Part shown: positions 1 through 10,715 of the stretch, piece by piece
How positions within the stretch are numbered: position 1 is the stretch's first letter
Layout of the letters: the number at the start of each line of letters is the position of its first letter
Source: Amoebophrya sp. A120
Lineage: Eukaryota > Sar > Dinophyceae > Syndiniales > Amoebophryaceae
DNA length: 64,000 nucleotides
Assembly: GCA_905178155.1 (NCBI GenBank)
Contig: CAJINV010000001.1
Span: forward strand, 9,383,865 to 9,447,864
Direction: 5' to 3'
Translations under genes and position numbers: made by a program
The notes under the pieces: model-generated
What the model saw: the letters and a program-made list of their open reading frames with translations, nothing else
Database searches by the model: none
Told to the model about the DNA's origin: nothing

Positions 1-1872
1 GCGGAAACGGCAAGTGGCAACGGACCGCCCGTCACCCTGCCACTTGTGCCGCCGAACGGAGTGAATATCGGCGGTGCATCTTCGAGCACCAGCAAAATGG
101 TCTCAACCGGGCCGCCAGGAGTCAATGGCGCTGCGGGAGAACCAGGGGCCACTGGGGAAGGCGGGAACCCGAGTGATCCGAGCGGCGCTTCCGCAGACGG
201 AACAAGCAATGTGACGGGAGGTAATGCACCTTTTTCTCGATGTGGATTTTCCCTTGCGTACTCCCCTGTAGGTAACCTAACTCGTTGGACATAAGTACGG
301 TCAAACTACAAAGGATTTTTTGAGATACATATTGAACATGTGAAAAGATCCGTTGTTGGATTCTGTTCCAATTCGATTGCGAATGCAGTGATATGTGAAC
401 CGCAAACAACAATAGGTGGCATGCTCACTCGTGCATGGCGCGCGGAAGCTAAGATAGGCAATCAGGAGCTGAGTCCGGCGGAAATCGAGTTTCTCGAGGA
501 GCGAGCCAATCTAGAACTGCAGATGCGCAGAAAGCGGGATTTCGAGCGGGCCATCTTGCGTCTCCGGCACCAGATCGAAGATTTGCAGGTACTTGCCGTG
601 TAGTTTTTACTTACATCTATACTGAAAGTAAAAGTAGTTTTGCAGCTTTCGCGAGAGCAGGTCGAGACGCCGTAAAGATGTCCACACTCGAATTCTACAC
701 AACGGAAACGATGACTGCAAACACGTCGACCAGGGAACAAACCATGCAAATGAAAATTCCAGGCGCATCAAAGCATCAAGGATGTCGAGCGTGCAAAGAT
801 GGCGAGCCGGCTGGATGAGGTCGAGGCGAGCCACGAGTTCCTCCGCGGCCAAGTTGAACAGGTGGAAAACGACCTTCTGCTGATCGCCGAGTTGCACCCG
901 AATCGAGCAACCGCGCAAGTGGACCCGGTCCTGCAGGAAAGCAGCGGAAACTTCGAAGAATTCCGCTCCAAAGCCCTACAAACCGTGCGACTGGACAGGT
1001 ATGCGCGGAAGATGGATTTGTTTTTGAAAAGGATTAGGATATAGGAATTGAGAGGAGGGTATGTAGCCGTTTTGATAGTAGAGGACTAGCTGCGCCGACG
1101 CCGTACTAGCCTGAATTTTTTGTTCGAAGTTCGTTCTAGTATACTGATCCAGCTGTTGCAATCCCAATCCCTATGTATTGCAATACTGTTCGATGTTAAG
1201 ATCACTGGACTGTGATAGCCATTCCCATTACCTAAATTTCATTGATCGTACAGGGAGATGGCCAGAATAGACAACGAGAAGCTGGAGGAGCTGCGCGTGA
1301 AGCTGAAGGCCATGGACCGCGAGAAGAAAGCTCTTTCCCAGAAAAACGCCATCCTGCTCGAAAAGTTCCGCCAGATCGAACAGGATCGGAGTTTGCTCAT
1401 GGCGAGTAGCATTTATTCCAACTTTTCGCTTGTAAATGCGTTCTACTTTTTTCGTACGGTACTACAAAAGGAGGAACATAAGTATCTCCAAAAAAGATGT
1501 TGTAGTAGTTCAAGTGATCTGATGAAGTGATCTGATGCACGTGATTCTGAATTTAAACAAGAAAATCCGACCAAAACAACAGACGTCGATACCGAGCGCT
1601 CCAAACTTTTGCTACTGCGGGAAGAGCGGCTGAAGCTGCTCACCGAGCGGTGTCAGCTCAAAGCACAAGAAGCAAGGTTGGGCCAGGAACTCGCGAGTAA
1701 ACCCACGTACCTGCAGAACACGAGGCCGCAGAACGATTTGATGTCGTTCAGCTCGCTGGAAATGCCGCCATCGAAGCAATGGCAGGCTTTTGGAAGCACC
1801 GCAGAGCCAGCAAACACCGACTGGACTTCGAACTTCAACGGGCCGACAAAGTGGGAGTCGTTCAAGAACTGA
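1..1872 (+). CDS. Coiled-coil protein, 3' part of gene (5' end outside window)
   Basis: Five exons join in frame: 1-220, 458-588, 763-998, 1254-1405 and 1583-1872, all with GT-AG introns, giving the last 342 residues and a TGA stop. The first exon is rich in Gly, Ser, Pro and Thr and looks disordered. From the second exon on the protein is charged and helical, with heptad-like stretches (for example EKLEELRVKLKAMDREKK and LLLREERLKLLTERCQLK), so a coiled coil is likely. The C-terminus is short, aromatic and polar and ends KWESFKN. I do not recognise the family. It could be a cytoskeletal or trafficking adaptor, but nothing in the sequence decides this. No introner is present in this part. Confidence 0.75.
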
Positions 1873-2708
1873 GAAAAGTACATTATGCCGTATGCGCCGA
1901 GGACCCGAAAGACTTATAGTGAAGAGGAACTGGTGGGATGGCGCAGTCCCATGGCTTTTAGAACTTCAGATAGAACATCAGAAGAGCCGCAATCCTTGCT
2001 CTTACTGTTGCTGGCTGCTAAAATAAATCGCAGAACGAAGAGAGCTTTGTTTACGCAACCGCTCTTGCACGGAACCCTTGTAATCGTAACGCGAAGACAT
2101 AAAACAATGCAAAAACGTTGCAGATGAAAGAGAGCGCCTGCTCGGTGCTGTGTTGCAGCGACCTCCTTTTTTGACCTCAGTCGGGAAGCGAAGCGGTCTT
2201 GCGAGTAGTGGTCGCTTCTGAAGACGATACCTTGCTTCACGATTCTGCCGTGTGTTTCTTCCTTCCGTCGGTTTTTATGCACTGCATGGCAGCCCGCGTA
2301 AAAGCCGCCACCCGCTTGGTGAGCCGAGTCGCAGACCATGATTAAATGTCGTGGCCACTCTGACCGAATGGGAGGCGGCGACGCACTGACTTGGAGAGTT
2401 GAAAAAATTGCAGCCCTGCAATTTCCGCGATTATTGTGGCGGTGCCGTCACGTGTTTTCCCTTTGTGAGGAGCTCCACTTGCTGCAGTGGCTGTTTCATT
2501 TTTGCGAAGCCGTAGGCGAGTAGTCGATCGGTCCGGCATGATCGATTCATGCGTTCCAGTAGATTCCTTGATATTTATTCTGTATAGCGAACATATGATA
2601 TGGAGCCCTGGTAGTCTTCCAAGTCTTGGTGTTGTCCAGGTTGTGCAATATCTAAAATCAAAAACGTTAAGTCTAACTGTAGTTACTCCAGCACCTCCAG
2701 CAAAGAAC
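1873..2708. other. Intergenic, 836 bp
   Basis: No supported gene. The short ORFs on both strands have no family motif and no consistent splice structure. The stretch should hold the 3' UTR of the coiled-coil gene and the 5' region of the TraB gene. In-frame ATGs upstream of 2709 (for example near 2538) leave the TraB start slightly open. Confidence 0.5.
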
Positions 2709-5700
2709 ATGGCGTCCGCGCAAGGCCTCCTCCCCACCGATGACGGGTTTGAGTTTTCACGTCCGGAAGTTCTACGGAAACCCCATCTGATTACCGTCGA
2801 TGTCTGCATCTGGACCGTGTTGATTCTCTGTTGGCCGGATGCGGGATACTACTCTTCCGAAGCTGCAGAGCCAATAATATTCGGCGTGTTAAGCCTCTGG
2901 GGTGCATTGTCGATTCTCTTTGTGGCTGTCCCTCTGGTTTATTTCCGAGCAAACCATCTAGCGCCGTGTCTCGTCGCGCTCGGCAAGAATTGCTGCTGCC
3001 GCCGCTGGGGAAGCCGCACACTTCGTGCGCGCCCATGGATCGATGCGGACTCGCAGCGGGATGCCGCCGTGGCACGTAAGTGTTGTACAACTTGCTTCCT
3101 CGTTTAGAAGTGCTAAAATGGATGTCACGGTCATCTAAGCTTGCTAAAACAAAAACAAAGCGGCTCGTGGAAGCAAGCCACAATTGAAGCATGCAGTAGT
3201 CATGAGCCCTCATCTGCTATGCTTGTCAGTGACACGCAACCTATCACGCTCCTTTACCTTTATTAGGTTTCTTCATCGACCCCTCGGGATCGCACTCTCC
3301 CGCCCTGGACGAAGACGACCGCAAGTTGCCCATTTCAGTGCGGTATGAAATGCAAAAATGTCTGGGTCTGGAAGAATGCAAGATTTGTGATGCAGGTTTT
3401 CCATGACCCATGAGGTCTGGAATGCGAGACCCAGCATGACAAATTCTTTGAGGTCTCTATCATGCCTTTCCTGCATGAGAAACTCCCTCTCAACTTGGTC
3501 AAAAGCGGACAGCTTTTGGCACTCACGCAACACAGATTTTTGCATCATTTAGATTTAGCATGACAAGTTCAAATCTTCCAGACCCAGACATTTTTGCATC
3601 TGATATGCGGCGGATACCGCTGAACGATACGGACTCTCTGTACATCGTCGGCACCATGCACATCAGCGCGGCCAGTGCCCGCGACGCCTGGTTGACGTGT
3701 GTGCGGAAGCGCCCGCGCCTCGTGATGATTGAGTTGGACACCCAGAGGCTCCGCGACCTGCGTCGGGAGGAGCGGCGAATTGAGGCTACTTTTGTGTTCT
3801 CAGGCCGCGGCGGTGCGCGAGGGTCGCCTTCGGAAAAGAAAACTGCAGGAACGGGCGGACGCCACGACAAGTTGCAACTCGAGCAAATGATGTCACAGGA
3901 AATGAGCGAGAGTGGCACAACAAAAGCCACAGGTCTTTCCTTTCAGGAGGATGTGGCCAGCGTAGTGACTGTATCAACTACAAGTACAACCACGTCGGGC
4001 CATGGTGCAATAAATGCACCGCTTGCAGCTTCATCGATCTCTGCTCGGACTCCAGAGCCTGGTGGCGGCGACGCAGACGATGACGCTAGTGACGACGAGG
4101 GACTCGTGCTTGGCGACGGCGCCATCGATAGTCCTACCATCAACGCGGCAAACACCCTAAGTGACCCAAGTGTCGTGTTATTGAACAGCAGACCCGAATC
4201 ATCTTCATCTTCTCTGCCAACCGACGCCACAGCCGCTTCGTCTTCGCTGGATCATCTCGAGACTGCAAGCGTTTGCTCGCAGCGGTCCTACGAGTCGTTT
4301 TCCGCCACGAACAGCGACGACTCAGACACTTCGATCGATCGGAAGCTGAAGACTTTCAGTCGCCAGGAACGCCTGAACGGCCGGGGGGTGCACTCCGCGT
4401 GGAACTTCTACTCGCCGAAGTTGCAGACCTCTACGGTGCTACCTTTGATCCGCGACGTGCACCACCCGGAGGGGTCGCTCGAGTCCGGCCTGAACTGCGC
4501 AAACTGTGCGCTCGTTCTGCAGCGGTCCCGGCAAGTGAGTTTTCTGCAGCAAGCCTTCATCGCGGAGCAGCTGCAGGCCCGGATGCTGTTGGTGACGGAT
4601 TTTCCTGAGTGCGACGGCACGATTGGGTCCAGCACCGCCGGTTTGATGCACATCGGCGGGGTGTTGGAGCGGTGGCGGGCCTATCGCCGGTTCGGCACGC
4701 TGCGGATGCCACGAATACCCGCCTTTCTGTTTCAAAATAGACAAGATCCATCTTCTCCAGCAGCACATGGTGTTCAAGGAGGTGCAGCGCAGGCAAAACA
4801 AACGATAGACAGTAGACCACGCCGAGCGCAAGGTGGATCAGCATCCTCTTTTTTCCCGTTAAGCAATAAAGTGCAGGATAGAGCGGGGGAAGTTGTTCCA
4901 AGTCGGGCTGATTCTGCAACGCCAGGAGCGGCTCCAGCAAGGGCACCAGAACAAGCACAGCAGTCGTATGCACACGTGTACCAGGGGCTGTGCGAGGGAC
5001 GTTTTGCAACTGTGCGCCTCGCGAAGGCCTACAGTCCGGAGCGCCTGCCGCACGCGTTGGAGTTTCGGCAGACGTGCTGTCGAGCGTGTGTGCTTCTGTC
5101 CTCCGGGATCGGTGTACTCTACGGCGTGATGCAGTGGGCGGGGGTGCTGGCGGGCGCAGAGTTCCTTGCTGCGGACGAGTATTGTCGGATGTGCAAATTT
5201 TCGCCGACCTGTGTCGACGTAAACGACCACTCCTTGGGGAAAGCGTTGCTGCACCATGCCAAGCCCACGCCGAGGCACTTGTTCTACAACTTTCTCATGT
5301 GGCTTTCGCTGCCGCGGTTCTTCTGGCGCAGCTTCGTCTACTCCGACCAGCGCCGGCCCGACGTCATTGGGATTTCCTTTCGGGCGCTAGCTTTCCTGCC
5401 GGCGAAGACCTGCCTGGCGTTTCTGGTGCAAGAACACATGATCGTTGAATATTTATAGTTTTTAAGCTGGATTTACCTTTCGTCTCGTACCACCAGGGCT
5501 CCGGCCGGAGTCAACGTGGTGCTACTTAGTGAGCTCAGGCTTCTTGCGGTTCAACACAGGACTTGCTCTAGTCTCTTCCTTCGAAATGGAAAACGAAAAA
5601 TAAAATCATTCAGGTTGCCACCATTTCTGCGAGCGTCATTTTGTCCTGCGTGATTCTACTGCCAATTTTTCTTCTCGTCGCACTCGTTCATTGGCTTATT

Positions 5701-6447
5701 CGGCTTCTGAAGCGATCGCGCGCGCTGCTTTGTGTACACGCGGCAGCCAACGGCCAGAGCGTTCTCCACGAAGGTCGGTCCCTGATCAGCCGAGCGACAC
5801 CAGCCACGTCTCAGCGCAGATTTGGAGTTGCATCAACATCATCTCCAGTTTCAGAATCAGCAATCGTAACTGCTGCAGCTGCTGCGCAACAAGTAGAGGA
5901 AAATAGACTCGGCTACCCGCAGGACAAGCAAATAACGCAATCGGTCAGGATAGTTGCCGCTCCAGCAACCCCATTGAGCAGCGATTCTACAATAAGTACG
6001 CCAGCACCTACTTCTGCGCAAGAAACTTCTATCTCTTTGTCAAATTTTGCAACGAGCTATTTTGGTCAGCCGGTCGTCTGGAGCAAGTCTTGGCAGCTGG
6101 GTTCCTTGGAAGAAGTGCTGTCGTGTGCACGAGGACCATCGGACAGAGCAGGGGACAGCACGGAGCTCCTGGTCCGCCATCAAAGGGAAAGTCAGAACCT
6201 CAGAGACGATGATAACGCCGACACAACTTTGTCCCTAGTCACGGAGTTCATCCTCTTTCTCCTCCTGCTCAACCTGCTACCGGTCATTCAACGGGGGCTT
6301 CTCATGGATCGCGACGAGGCGATGTTTCTCGAGGTGCGGAAGCATCTGCAGACCAACAAGGGACGAGGAAACAGCGTCCTAGTCATCGGCGCAGCACACA
6401 TGCCCGGCCTAATGGAGCGGATGCGACTCCGCGGCATCGACGAGTGA
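2709..6447 (+). CDS. TraB-domain membrane protein
   Basis: Exons 2709-3075, 3267-3343, 3611-5425 and 5614-6447 give about 1030 aa. The first and last introns are GT-AG; the middle one is an introner. Residues about 20-80 hold two hydrophobic segments. The TraB/PrgY signature is split across the protein: GTMHIS near residue 162 with an Arg- and Glu-rich stretch after it, GAEFLAADEY near 663, and RDEAMF followed by GAAHMPGL near 1011, almost at the C-terminus. TM segments follow GAEF (about 753-775) and precede RDEAMF. Two long low-complexity acidic and Ser/Thr-rich insertions (about 215-380 and 790-910) inflate the family's usual 300-450 aa. TraB proteins are related to Tiki-type metalloproteases; eukaryotic members include outer mitochondrial membrane proteins. 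The function here is inferred only from the family. The start at 2709 is the best guess. Confidence 0.8.
3344..3605. mobile_element. Introner element A1 (family A)
   Basis: A 262-bp insert inside the TraB coding sequence, flanked by 5-bp direct repeats TGCGG (3339-3343 and 3606-3610). The terminal inverted repeats are about 32 bp: the left end begins TATGAAATGCAAAAATG and continues with GTCTGGGTCTGGAAGA, and the right end is its near-perfect reverse complement. Removing the element plus one repeat restores the frame (…SVR|RIPLND…). No register gives GT-AG or GC-AG; the nearest is GT-CG. Confidence 0.92.
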
Positions 6448-7328
6448 GCAGCACGGAGACGGAAAATTACTTAATTGCCTGCAGCACAGCAGTCTATTGA
6501 TGTCCCTGGTGTCCTCGGTGTTCTTGTTTGTGCCATGCCATGCTTGCTGGTGGTGTCACTGTCAGGAGCCTCGACGACGACCATGTAGCTTTCCGACGTG
6601 TCATATAAAAGGCTTCGGCTTATTAATTGGCCAGCACTACCTCCTCGTCCACGTGCACAGATCAAGACGACCGCATGGCCGCACTTCCGTTTCGAACTCC
6701 GTTTTCTGCGTTTCCTCACACAATGAAAGAAATCAGATAATCAAGCACTGCAGCATGATATTCTTCTAATCCTCATCCTCTTCTTTCCCCCATAACGACG
6801 AAACCCTAGATTAGACTTATTGCCTATTCGCGAGTGTGGAAAAATACATGCCTGAGACAAAAATAATGAAACCGGAAAGCAATTGCAACACGAGTGACTT
6901 GCAGGTCGCGCATTTTGTCTGGCGTATATTTGGTTCACCACAAAACTGCGACACTGCGCGATGCGCTCACGACGGCCGCCGCCGAATTCATTGAGTCCTT
7001 GTTCCGGCACGTGCTTTCTCTTTCTTCATTAGGCTGTCGCGGAAATCACTCTCGATTTTTCTGCGCAAAGTCTTTTACTTCTTGTCAGCCATATACGAAG
7101 CCGCACTTGATGTATAATCACGCTTAGAGACGAGAGGGAGAGCGAGCATGTAGAGGCTGTAAAGGTTGTTAAAGCCGGTGTGGTACGGGTCGTGTGTTTT
7201 TCATTTATTGCGAGGAGAGTTTTCGCATTCATGCGGCTGAAGGATGTGCACGCTGCAAGTTTTCGTCTACTGCACGAAAACAGTAGTGCGTTTAGCAGAT
7301 GGAGGTCGCGCGTGCGCTGTGACAGATC
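6448..7328. other. Intergenic, 881 bp
   Basis: 3' flank of the TraB gene and 5' flank of the next gene. The small ORFs here have no recognisable motif. No introner termini or RNA gene were seen. Confidence 0.5.
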
Positions 7329-9671
7329 ATGGGTCAGTCGCAGTCGCAAACGCGGCCAGGAAACGATGCTGCTACTTCTCGTGTCTGCCAACAAGCACCT
7401 GCACCGTACTCAACGTCTCAGCTGGCTAATGCTTCTACGAGCAGGACGTCACAAGGCTCGAACTTCCAGTATGGCATCCAGTCCATCCCCTCCCTGCGTC
7501 GAGGGGAGCAGCCCCTGCTTGAAGTGAAGAGCCGCAAACCTGCAACGCCGGTTTCGCCACACCTCTCTCCCACCGGTGGCGGAGCATCTTCACCAAGCAC
7601 CAAACTCGTGCCCTTGCGTTGGGACCCGGAATATCAAACGCAAAAATGTCTGGGTCTGGAAGAATGCAAGATTTGTCATGCATATTTCTCATGACCCATG
7701 ATGCCTGTAATGCTTGACCTAGCATCGCAGACTTTTAGAGGGCTTCCTGATGTACCTTCCGCATGAGAAATGCCCTGTCCGTGTAGCAAAAACTGCACCC
7801 CTCTTGCTGGTCATGCAATACAAGTTTTTTTAGAGTCCGAAAACAGCATGACAAGTTGCAATCTTCCAGACCCAGACACTTTTACAATCCATACGGAATG
7901 CACGTTGAGTCAGTTTGAGCGGGTACTCGGTGGCAGCAGTGGCGTCCCATCGGAGGGTAGCACCTCCCTGGGACTGAGCAACAAGCGGGTGCGGAAGAGC
8001 ATCGATACCCCGACGAACTTCCACCCGCGCTTCGAGGGAAACGCCGGCGCGGAGTACATCGAACCACCGACCTATCGTACGAAAAAAGTGTTTCAGTGTA
8101 AGGATTTTGCAAGTTTTGCATCACAAGTTTGTTCTACATCACAGAGAAAATTTGCAATGCAAGATTCCCAAGGGAAAACACAGCTAAAAATCTAGTGTCT
8201 TGCATGTGTAGCAAGACAAACACTTCTCAGATGCCGTTTCTGCATTACAAGTTTACATTGAAACAGTTTTTTCTTGCGATACGACCCGGGCGCGGTTCTT
8301 GAAAAGCCAGATGGGAAACTATTACAGTGAAAAGTACCCCCCACCCCTGAAATTGCAAAAATTTGTGATGCGAAGTTTCCAAATGAAAACTTTTTGTCAT
8401 GCATGAAAGCAGTATGAAGCTTTCTGATGCAGAGTCTAGGCATGTATCGCATCGCTTGCATGACAAGCGCCCCTCTAACTGGGATCTTTTGCAATACAAA
8501 TTTTTGCTATTCGCGATTGGAAACCTGTAATGCTGATAGATGCAAGAGAGCGAATGTTTCATTTGGAAAGGTTTGCAATACAAGTGCGCCCAAGTTCGGG
8601 GGTGGGGGCATTTTTCATGGTAATACAACCGAGGCGTTTTTTCGCCAACTGCCACGGTTCGATCGGCAGATTGCGACCCTGAAGCAGCAGCGGGCGGAAT
8701 CCCAACCGCCCTTCGACAACAACAGTGTGCTGGAAATGCCAGACACCCTGGACGAAGCTGCAGTCCAGGGAAAAAAAGAGGAGGACGACGCCGATCAAGT
8801 CTACGCAGAACTAATGGAGGCCGCTTCGGCAGATGAAAGTATTTCGGGTGAAGATGACAGAGAAGCAGAAGCAGCAGAGCTGGGCGATGCAGTTGTGGAT
8901 TTTTGCAGTTCTCAAGGTGTTAACTTTTCACCCGAGAGGACGGGAGCCGCTCCTTTTCTGTTCGCACCGGAGCAGATGTTGAAAATTTCTACCAGTGGTG
9001 GAAACAGCAACCACATGTCTATGGTGCAAGATGTCGCCGACATCGAGATCGATTTCATGCCGAAGGATCCGCCGCCGAGAGTGTCAGAAGATGGTGTGTG
9101 CGACAGAGCCTGGGTTCCGATGGACCACCCACCTTTGGAGCAACAGGGGGTCGAAGTAGAGAATAAACACCAGCAGGACCACAACATCCCTCAACATCGT
9201 TCCAGCGAACACGACCACTTCGATCAGCAGTGTTTGCAATATCACCCACGGAGGATGCGGATCCCGGAGCATGAGCGCGCGGCCTTAGTCCGCCAGTTGC
9301 AGTATGAGGAGCTGCAGCAGGAGCTTCCCCTACCGCTTGCAAGCAGCGTTGGTGCTACAATAGGACATCGAGGAAACGAAACACGGGAGTTCCGCGTTGT
9401 CGACGACGCGTCAGGAAGAAGCTTGTTCCAGAAGCAGCAAAACGGCAGGGAGGGAAAAAGACGCGAAGTAGACAGTTTCGGGTTACCCGCACTGCCGCGT
9501 TTTTCTGACGGACGGGGCGGACAGCTCGACCTGAAGCGGAAATCCAGCGGGGGAAATGACAACATGAACATGGTTGACTCTGCACCTTCCGGTGAGTTTC
9601 TTTTGTCCAACGATGCGAAAAGACAAAGAACATCTACCTCCTCGGCTGCATTCAGCCCTAGATGCAATTGA
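7329..9671 (+). CDS. Unknown disordered protein, predicted N-myristoylated
   Basis: Exons 7329-7631, 7899-8072, 8287-8319 and 8631-9671 give 516 aa; every intron is an introner. The protein starts MGQSQSQ, with Gly2 and Ser6, which fits an N-myristoylation signal and supports this ATG. Residues 1-170 are rich in Ser, Pro, Gly and Arg. An acidic stretch (EEDDADQVYAELMEAASADE) follows the third introner. The C-terminal half is rich in Gln, His and Arg and ends with a basic KRQR patch. No domain is recognised. The third exon is only 33 bp (38 bp with the adjacent duplicated target), squeezed between two introners. Membrane tethering through the lipid is an inference from the N-terminus alone. 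Confidence 0.7.
7632..7893. mobile_element. Introner element A2 (family A)
   Basis: A 262-bp element with duplicated target CGGAA at 7627-7631 and 7894-7898. The left terminus begins TATCAAACGCAAAAATG and then carries the family A GTCTGGGTCTGGAAGA arm; the right terminus is the inverted arm ending CCATA. It has the same orientation as A1. Excision joins …WDPE|CTLSQF… in frame. No register offers an AG acceptor. Confidence 0.92.
8073..8281. mobile_element. Introner element D1 (family D)
   Basis: A 209-bp element flanked by CGACC at 8068-8072 and 8282-8286. The left end begins TATCGTACGAAAAAAGTG, followed by TTTCAGTGTAA. The right end, read in reverse complement, begins TATCGCAAGAAAAAACTG and continues TTTCAATGTAA, so the inverted repeats are about 29 bp. 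The interior carries TTGCATCACAAG and TGCATTACAAG. Removal changes frame and joins EPPT|RARFLK. It is the only family D copy in the window. Confidence 0.88.
8320..8625. mobile_element. Introner element C1 (family C)
   Basis: A 306-bp element. The left end begins TATTACAGTGAAAAG and then has a CCCCCCACCCC run; the right end mirrors it with GGGGGTGGGGGCATTTTTC and TAATA. The flanking 5-mers differ, GAAAC (8315-8319) against CAACC (8626-8630), so the target duplication is imperfect. Excision of 8320-8630 still joins SQMGN|EAFFRQ in frame. The interior resembles the reverse complement of the element at 58114-58421. Confidence 0.85.
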
Positions 9672-10715
9672 AACGGAAATGGAACAGAGATAAAGAAGTG
9701 GCGCGAAAAAAATCTAACGAATTTCGAAGAACAAAGAAACAGTCTGCAAGAGTCGCCACTTTATTTTGTTATTTTATGTATGAAGAAGAAGATTCGCTCG
9801 TGTCGAGATTGAGATCGCTGCACTTATGTATGCTGCAATAGAAAATTATGATTTGCCTTTCACGTTCTCGATATGTAGCCTGAGGGAAAGTTTGCGTCTG
9901 TGCTGAGTGAGGTTACTTGCTGGAAAAATTAGTTAGGATTGTGGTCGCATCTTGAGATTCGAGAAAGCGGCAAATGGAAAGAGTCGAGTGTGAGCCTTAG
10001 TGAATGCAGCAAGAGGGCCTGAGTGTGCGTAAAGAGGTCGCCGGAGAATAGAGCGCGTGGTGTCTTGAGCGATGATGGATCGACATGTTCATCTTGTTCT
10101 TTTGCGTATCCTTTGCAGGGTCTTGAAGTTTCCTCCTTTACTAAACCAAATTGGCTTTGTTTGTACCAAAAAAGTGCTACGGGACACCAACTGTTTCACT
10201 GTATGATGAAATTCAAATGAAACTATAACCAACAAAGAAATGTAAACGCCCGTGACGGGTCCTCTGCCCCGCGCACCACCCCCTCAGGACGTGCAGAGAA
10301 ATCTGCCGGGCGGTGATTGATTCCGAGAAGCCCCACACAAGCCAAACGAAACCGATCGGGGAACAGAATGTTGTTTTTTTGCAACTTTCTGGCAAGCTTG
10401 AACTGAAGAACCTTTTCTTCGAACATGACGCTGATAGCTCGAACCGGCACTGGGTGAGTGCCAGTACGCGTCGCCGTCGCACCTAACTAAGATTTGCTGC
10501 ATAGGAAACGGAGTGAGAAGGCACTAGGCAACTGCCTACTACCGACAACCGCTGCGTTTCCCGCTGACCTTGGGGATCATTTTTCTCATCGCGCAACGGC
10601 AACAGAGCTGTGCGAGTGCGTGTAACATCAGCGTGGTCAAGCGTTCTTACACCTAGGTCGTCAGAAGTTCTTGTGCCAGCAGCTCCACCCTACTCGGGGA
10701 GCCAGCCGCGCAGCC
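9672..10715. other. Intergenic, 1044 bp
   Basis: No supported gene. An A/T-rich 3' flank to about 9850 is followed by short ORFs on both strands with no motif or splice support. Confidence 0.5.

Noticed and set aside
1914-2339. 141-aa frame on the - strand
   Set aside because: No motif, no codon or splice support; lies in the 3' flank of the first gene.
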